From Gemmatimonadaceae bacterium (GTDB taxonomy: Bacteria > Gemmatimonadota > Gemmatimonadetes > Gemmatimonadales > Gemmatimonadaceae), in assembly GCA_013816695.1 (NCBI GenBank), contig JACDDZ010000047.1, forward strand, positions 1-10,223: a stretch of DNA of 10,223 nucleotides, written 5' to 3'. A program made the position numbers and the translations under genes. Below, piece after piece: positions 6,660 to 10,223 of the stretch (position 1 is the first letter of the stretch; the number at the start of each line of letters is the position of its first letter). Below the pieces are notes generated by a model. That model worked only from the letters and a program-made list of their open reading frames with translations, did not search any database and was not told the DNA's origin.

Positions 6660-8432
6660 CTAACGCGGCGGCTTGGTGAGAGTGGCCGCCTGCGTCATCA
6701 GCAACTTCGTAAGAGTTCGGACGGGCCGCTTTACTGTCCGCGCGTAACGCTGGCAAAATCTGACGCGTGCCTGCTGCACGTTCGTCCTCTGCCACCAACC
6801 GTCCACGTCCTCCCAAAACGCCGAGGCGGCTGCCGCCGCCGACTCCGGCGTCTCGTGCACAATTCCGGCCCGCCGCAAGGCGTCATAATACTCTCTCGCA
6901 CTCGGAATCAGATGCTCGAACCCCCCCTGCCAGAATGCAAGCGTAGGCACATTGAGCGTCAAAGTTTCCAAGATGCCGGTCGAATCGTACGAATGGACGA
7001 CGATGCGGCTGTCGTTGATCAACGTTTTGATGGGTGCCGTTCCAAGCTCGAGTCGTGTGTCGGGGCTTCGTTCGTACCATCGCTGCTCGTCACGCCAAGG
7101 GTGTTGGCGATGTTCACCGTGAAGCCGAACGGTTAGCTCGGCCCGGACATTATCCGAAAGCGTCTCGACGAAGCGAAACTGCTGCTCCTGGTATACTTCA
7201 TATTCCGCGTAGCTATCGTGCGGGTCTAGGCGATGCGGCAGGCAGACGCCAATCAGGAGCAACCGCCCCTTGGGCGATTCCCTGCGCGACGGCATCCCTG
7301 CCGTTTTGAAGATAAACGCGGGCATAGTCCGATTACGGTTGTCCTTCCAACCCCACGTCACGAAGGCATCAGTCGCGCTGCGCTCGGGCCAAAAGTCGGC
7401 GCCAGACCAAACGTGAGTCCCGTAGTTATTCCCATGCTGACCCGCGATGTATGGAACCCCCTGCGCCACGAGCCCCGCAGTCCATACCTTGAACACCTCG
7501 TCAGTGTCGAAGCTATTTGCGGTGTAAATGAATCTAGGTGAAGTCGGCCAGGGAACTGCGTCCGCCCGGCGGACCAGGTCAGAATAGCCTTCAAGAAAAC
7601 AGGTGGGAATCAAATCGCTTACGTGCGCCCTGAGCGATTGTTCGAAGCCCGTGTAGCGTGAAAAATCGATCTTAAAACGGCGACGGGCACTTTCGTCAAC
7701 TGGCACGACCGGGGCTGGAACTGGATCCCACAGCTGCGGCGCCTGTCCGAGACTCAACTCTAAAGCCAGCCGCTTCCCTGAAGGCAGGTAAGGAGTAACG
7801 ATGAAAGCGTCGTTGCGTCGCGCAGCCGTCGCCATTGCTTTTCCTAACACTCGACGAAGCGTTGACCGTCCGGGCTCTTCTAAATCAGCGGGTGCGCGTC
7901 TCAGAGGGGAAAAGTCTTCCATAAGCGGCTCTAGCCTCTGCTGGCCCAGCTCGAGCAGAATCATCGAATAAATCCTGTGATTCCACTCGTCGTCCTCACA
8001 CGCCCAGATGAACGAGAGCGAGTCCGGGCGTGCGAGATTTTCATAACCGCCGACACGAATTGCGGCGCCGTTCAATTCATGACGATCGAGCACCTTCTCT
8101 ATGGTATGGTACCGGTTGAAAAGAAGCGATGAATAGCGGATCACCCAATGCCCGAGGATGATCTCCCACTCGCGCCTGCTTCGCGCCGTTCCATGAAACG
8201 CATTGAGCGGCGCGATCAGATCGTCGAGGAGCATGCTGGCGGATCGCTTCACCCGCTCAAAGTTCCGCAGCTTCTCTCCGGGGCCCAGACCGAAGGGTTC
8301 CGCCACCGCGGCATCCATGGACGACCAGACGTGCTTCCGATCGAAGATGCGGCACCACTCTCCCAGAAACAGCACGGGCCGATCGAACTTCCACGTGCGC
8401 TCGTCCGCCGTAGTGATTAGGTAGCGCTCCAT
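6660..8432 (-). CDS. LIC12162-family putative transferase
   Basis: A 590-residue protein that I recognise as the LIC12162 family (TIGR04331), named after a Leptospira O-antigen-region protein. The family signature is at the start: YLITTADERTWKF (4-16) and LFLGEWC (21-27). Other landmarks are WNHRIYSMILLE (150-161), GQHGNNYGTHVWSGADFWPE (331-350), a RLHGEHRQHPW block (436-446) and VVHSYDSTGILETLTLNVP (478-496). The last resembles the donor-side helix of GT-B glycosyltransferases such as those of capsule synthesis. The activity of the family is, as far as I know, only putative. It often appears with nonulosonic acid genes, and here it follows the PseI-type synthase by 15 bp, so transfer of the finished nonulosonic acid is a reasonable guess. 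No membrane segment is evident. The ATG at 8432 is chosen because the family signature begins at residue 4; its ribosome site is weak. Confidence 0.88.
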   Translation of the reverse strand: MERYLITTADERTWKFDRPVLFLGEWCRIFDRKHVWSSMDAAVAEPFGLGPGEKLRNFERVKRSASMLLDDLIAPLNAFHGTARSRREWEIILGHWVIRYSSLLFNRYHTIEKVLDRHELNGAAIRVGGYENLARPDSLSFIWACEDDEWNHRIYSMILLELGQQRLEPLMEDFSPLRRAPADLEEPGRSTLRRVLGKAMATAARRNDAFIVTPYLPSGKRLALELSLGQAPQLWDPVPAPVVPVDESARRRFKIDFSRYTGFEQSLRAHVSDLIPTCFLEGYSDLVRRADAVPWPTSPRFIYTANSFDTDEVFKVWTAGLVAQGVPYIAGQHGNNYGTHVWSGADFWPERSATDAFVTWGWKDNRNRTMPAFIFKTAGMPSRRESPKGRLLLIGVCLPHRLDPHDSYAEYEVYQEQQFRFVETLSDNVRAELTVRLHGEHRQHPWRDEQRWYERSPDTRLELGTAPIKTLINDSRIVVHSYDSTGILETLTLNVPTLAFWQGGFEHLIPSAREYYDALRRAGIVHETPESAAAAASAFWEDVDGWWQRTNVQQARVRFCQRYARTVKRPVRTLTKLLMTQAATLTKPPR

Positions 8433-8447
8433 TGTTACCCGACCAAC

Positions 8448-9494
8448 CTAGCCGAGCAAATCCCAGCTCATTGGCGTGCCTTTCCTGACCGCGACTTTCA
8501 CCCGCCGCCCGAGGAGCATCTCATAGAATTTCGGGGGGAGCCCCAGCCCCGGACGAACGCATCTCAGATTGTCGCGCGTGAGTGTGTCCCCCGCAGCGAG
8601 GTCTTGGGCCACGTACACGGAGCGGCGGAATACGAGTGACGCCGCCTCGGCCTCGCTTGGTCCGTAGTTGATCTCTCCAAGCGACTGCCACGCACGCTCG
8701 GTTTCGACGACTAGGGAAGCCATTTCCGCGGGCTCGAGAGAGAAAGCGCCGTCAACGCCGCCGTCGGCCCTGCTCAGAGTGAAATGCTTTTCGATTACAG
8801 TAGCGCCGTGCGCCACCGCCGCGACCGACGCGCCGATACCCATCGTATGATCAGAAAGTCCGATCTCGCAACCAAACAGGGTGCGGAGGTGTGGGATCGT
8901 CAGGACGTTACTGTTTGCAGGCGTTGCGGGATACGTACTCGTGCATTTCAAGAGCGCCAGGTCCCGGCACCCAGCCCCGCGCGCCGTTCGCACCGCATCG
9001 TCAATTTCGGAAACTGTTGCCATACCCGTAGAGATGATCACCGGTTTTCCGGTGGATGCCGCTTTTTTTATAAGGGGAAGATGGACATTTTCGAACGAGG
9101 CGATCTTGTACGCCGGAACATCCAGCGACTCCAGAAAATCGACTGCCGTCTCATCGAACGGGCTGCTGAAGCAAAGCATCCCATTCTCTTTCGCTCGCCG
9201 CATTATTGGCTCGTGCCAATCCCACGGCGTGTACGCCATCGCGTACAAATCGTGAAGATTCTTTCCCTTCCATAGACTGGCCTCATCGCTGATGAAGAAC
9301 TCTCCTTCGTTAATGGCGAGAGTCATCGTGTCCGCTGTATATGTCTGGAGCTTGAGCGCGTGAGCGCCGGCCTTCGCCGCTGCGTCTACGATGGCGAGAG
9401 CCCGGTCGAGCGACTGATTGTGATTCCCCGACATCTCCGCGATGACGAAAGGCGGGGAGCCGAGTCCAATGGGCCTGTCGCCAATATTATTGAT
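8448..9494 (-). CDS. pseI: Pseudaminic acid synthase (NeuB/PseI family), non-canonical start
   Basis: Condenses a 2,4-diacetamido-trideoxyhexose with phosphoenolpyruvate to form the nine-carbon pseudaminate. The NeuB TIM barrel fills most of the protein and a SAF/antifreeze-like domain ends it (roughly the last 60 residues). Counting from the first ATG (9434), LKLQTYT (28-34), LCFSSPFD (87-94), YKIASFE (109-115) and LLKCTSTYP (161-169) match PseI rather than NeuB. SDH (H196) and EKHF (H217) are the metal ligands. DGAFSLEP (228-235) and LGLPPKFYEMLLG follow. The barrel's first strand with its conserved glutamate (FVIAE) lies upstream of that ATG, in frame, at 9435-9449. From there back to the preceding gene's TGA (9504-9506) there is no ATG, GTG or TTG. 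The start drawn here is an ATC at 9494, giving 348 aa and an N-terminus like the family's IGxRxIG. It is a guess; an ATT, TGA readthrough or a sequencing error are alternatives. Confidence 0.9.
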   Translation of the reverse strand: MNNIGDRPIGLGSPPFVIAEMSGNHNQSLDRALAIVDAAAKAGAHALKLQTYTADTMTLAINEGEFFISDEASLWKGKNLHDLYAMAYTPWDWHEPIMRRAKENGMLCFSSPFDETAVDFLESLDVPAYKIASFENVHLPLIKKAASTGKPVIISTGMATVSEIDDAVRTARGAGCRDLALLKCTSTYPATPANSNVLTIPHLRTLFGCEIGLSDHTMGIGASVAAVAHGATVIEKHFTLSRADGGVDGAFSLEPAEMASLVVETERAWQSLGEINYGPSEAEAASLVFRRSVYVAQDLAAGDTLTRDNLRCVRPGLGLPPKFYEMLLGRRVKVAVRKGTPMSWDLLG

Positions 9495-9503
9495 ACGAAC
9501 GAC
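9435..9503 (-). other. Coding N-terminal segment of PseI with no canonical start codon
   Basis: The 23 codons between the upstream TGA and the first ATG of the synthase are in the synthase frame. They encode INNIGDRPIGLGSPPFVIAE (9435-9494), which matches the usual N-terminal strand of PseI/NeuB enzymes. The only near-cognate start codons are ATC at 9494 and ATT at 9485 and 9470. A weak GAG stands 8 nt before the ATC. The segment is therefore coding by homology but lacks an ordinary initiation site. Confidence 0.7.
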
Positions 9504-10223
9504 TCAAGAGCTGTTTCGTGGTATTAGAAGCTCAGCCTCTCCCTCTGCTACCAGTTCGTCTCCTGAAGAGCGGCGCACCTCGACGTTCGCAATTAGGGTA
9601 CGGCCAATCTTCGACAAAACAGTAATTCGCGCCAACAATGATTCACCTTCAAACACTGGAGCGACAAAATGAAGATCCTGTTTCCGATAAATGGTGCCCG
9701 GCCCGGGAAACTCCGTCCCAAAAACTCCTGAGATGAGCGCGCCGAGTAACATTCCATGTGCTATAGGCGACGGAAATCCGGCCTCCTTCGCAGCTGCGGG
9801 ATCCCCATGGATGGGGTTGGCGTCACCACTTAGAACCCCGAACAGAGCAATCCTCTCCCGCGTCGCTAATATGGTCGTTTCGTGCGATTGCCCTGGAGAG
9901 GTTGGATCCATGACTCGCTTCCCTTCTACTACCGCCTGCATCGGTCCCCGCAGGTACCGATTCCAAGTATCCCGGAATAGTGCAAGCCGCACAACATCCG
10001 CAAAGGCACCATCAATCAAGTAATGGTTACGAAACACACCCTCGACTACGAACCCGACTTTCCTGTGAAGAGCGATCACCTTCGGATTCGTACTTAGTAC
10101 TTCACACCACAACTTCTCAACGCCGAGCTCCCCGAATGCGTAATCAATCGCTGCGGCTTCCATCCTGGATCCGATGCCGGGCCGATCTAAAACCCCGGAA
10201 TAGAATGCCCAACAGGCGCGGTT
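9504..10223 (-). CDS. PseH-like GNAT N-acyltransferase fused to MaoC/PhaJ-type enoyl-CoA hydratase (5' end cut by right edge)
   Basis: The visible 239 residues are C-terminal; the frame continues open through the right edge. The ATG at 10163 is internal, because 20 codons upstream complete a GNAT core (WAFYSG strand, then the acetyl-CoA loop RPGIGSR). Counting from that ATG, the PseH-like part runs to about 68 (EVLSTNPKVIALHRKVGFV, EGVFRNHYLIDG). PseH N-acetylates the C-4 amine of UDP-4-amino-trideoxy-altrosamine in pseudaminate synthesis. After a short linker, residues 92-215 form a MaoC hot-dog domain. LSGDANPIH (111-119) carries the Asp114/His119 pair equivalent to the R-specific hydratase PhaJ, and IAHGM (134-138) is the second family block. 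PseH alone is normally about 160-190 aa, so the hydratase is an added domain. It may produce an (R)-3-hydroxyacyl-CoA for transfer by the GNAT half; that is inference. The stop TGA precedes pseI in the same frame. Confidence 0.85.
   Translation of the reverse strand, partial: NRACWAFYSGVLDRPGIGSRMEAAAIDYAFGELGVEKLWCEVLSTNPKVIALHRKVGFVVEGVFRNHYLIDGAFADVVRLALFRDTWNRYLRGPMQAVVEGKRVMDPTSPGQSHETTILATRERIALFGVLSGDANPIHGDPAAAKEAGFPSPIAHGMLLGALISGVFGTEFPGPGTIYRKQDLHFVAPVFEGESLLARITVLSKIGRTLIANVEVRRSSGDELVAEGEAELLIPRNSS

Noticed and set aside
10161..10163. ATG at 10163 as the start of the acyltransferase-hydratase gene
   Set aside because: The same frame stays open to the window edge and encodes the acetyl-CoA loop (RPGIGSR) and the preceding strand of the GNAT fold, so the gene begins outside the window.
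1..10223. tRNA, rRNA, CRISPR arrays, insertion sequences, transposase genes or attachment sites
   Set aside because: The window is almost entirely filled by eleven co-directional genes. I saw no direct-repeat array, terminal inverted repeats, transposase motif or RNA-gene signature.

Overview
The window is one strand of a surface-glycan (O-antigen, capsule or glycoprotein sugar) cluster. Eleven genes lie head to tail on the minus strand, so transcription runs from the right edge to the left edge. Both end genes are cut by the window. Spacing is operon-like throughout: overlaps from 4 to 26 bp and gaps of at most about 31 bp. No stretch is long enough to hold a promoter, a terminator or an RNA gene, so the promoter must lie beyond the right edge. 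The DNA is moderately GC-rich and the gene content fits a Gram-negative bacterium. I cannot name the phylum from this sequence alone.

Block 1 (about 10223-6660, transcribed first) concerns pseudaminic acid, a nine-carbon sialic-acid-like sugar. It holds a PseH-type GNAT N-acyltransferase fused to a MaoC/PhaJ-type hot-dog hydratase, then a PseI-type nonulosonate synthase, then a large LIC12162-family putative transferase. The other pathway genes (pseB, pseC, pseF, pseG) are not in the window and would be expected to the right.

Block 2 (6632-5028) holds a small class I SAM methyltransferase and a GT2 glycosyltransferase that resembles the abequosyltransferase (RfbV) type, which uses a CDP-deoxysugar donor.

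Block 3 (5031-1) is a CDP-6-deoxysugar pathway. It encodes a TylC3/NovU/TcaB9-type sugar C-methyltransferase, a long Gfo/Idh/MocA oxidoreductase, glucose-1-phosphate cytidylyltransferase (RfbF), CDP-glucose 4,6-dehydratase (RfbG), a short RmlC-like epimerase and the start of an SDR reductase. Read together: glucose-1-P is converted to CDP-glucose, then to CDP-4-keto-6-deoxyglucose, which is C-methylated with or without epimerisation and then reduced, giving a branched CDP-6-deoxysugar. No RfbH-type 3-dehydrase is in the window, so a 3-deoxy sugar is not implied by what is visible.

The most notable points are: (i) the acyltransferase-hydratase fusion with the hydratase catalytic Asp/His intact, which suggests an N-linked (R)-3-hydroxyacyl group on the nonulosonic acid; (ii) the synthase that follows it in the same frame after a single TGA, with no ATG/GTG/TTG available ahead of its conserved N-terminal strand; (iii) a CDP-based rather than dTDP-based C-methyl sugar pathway with its own candidate glycosyltransferase.
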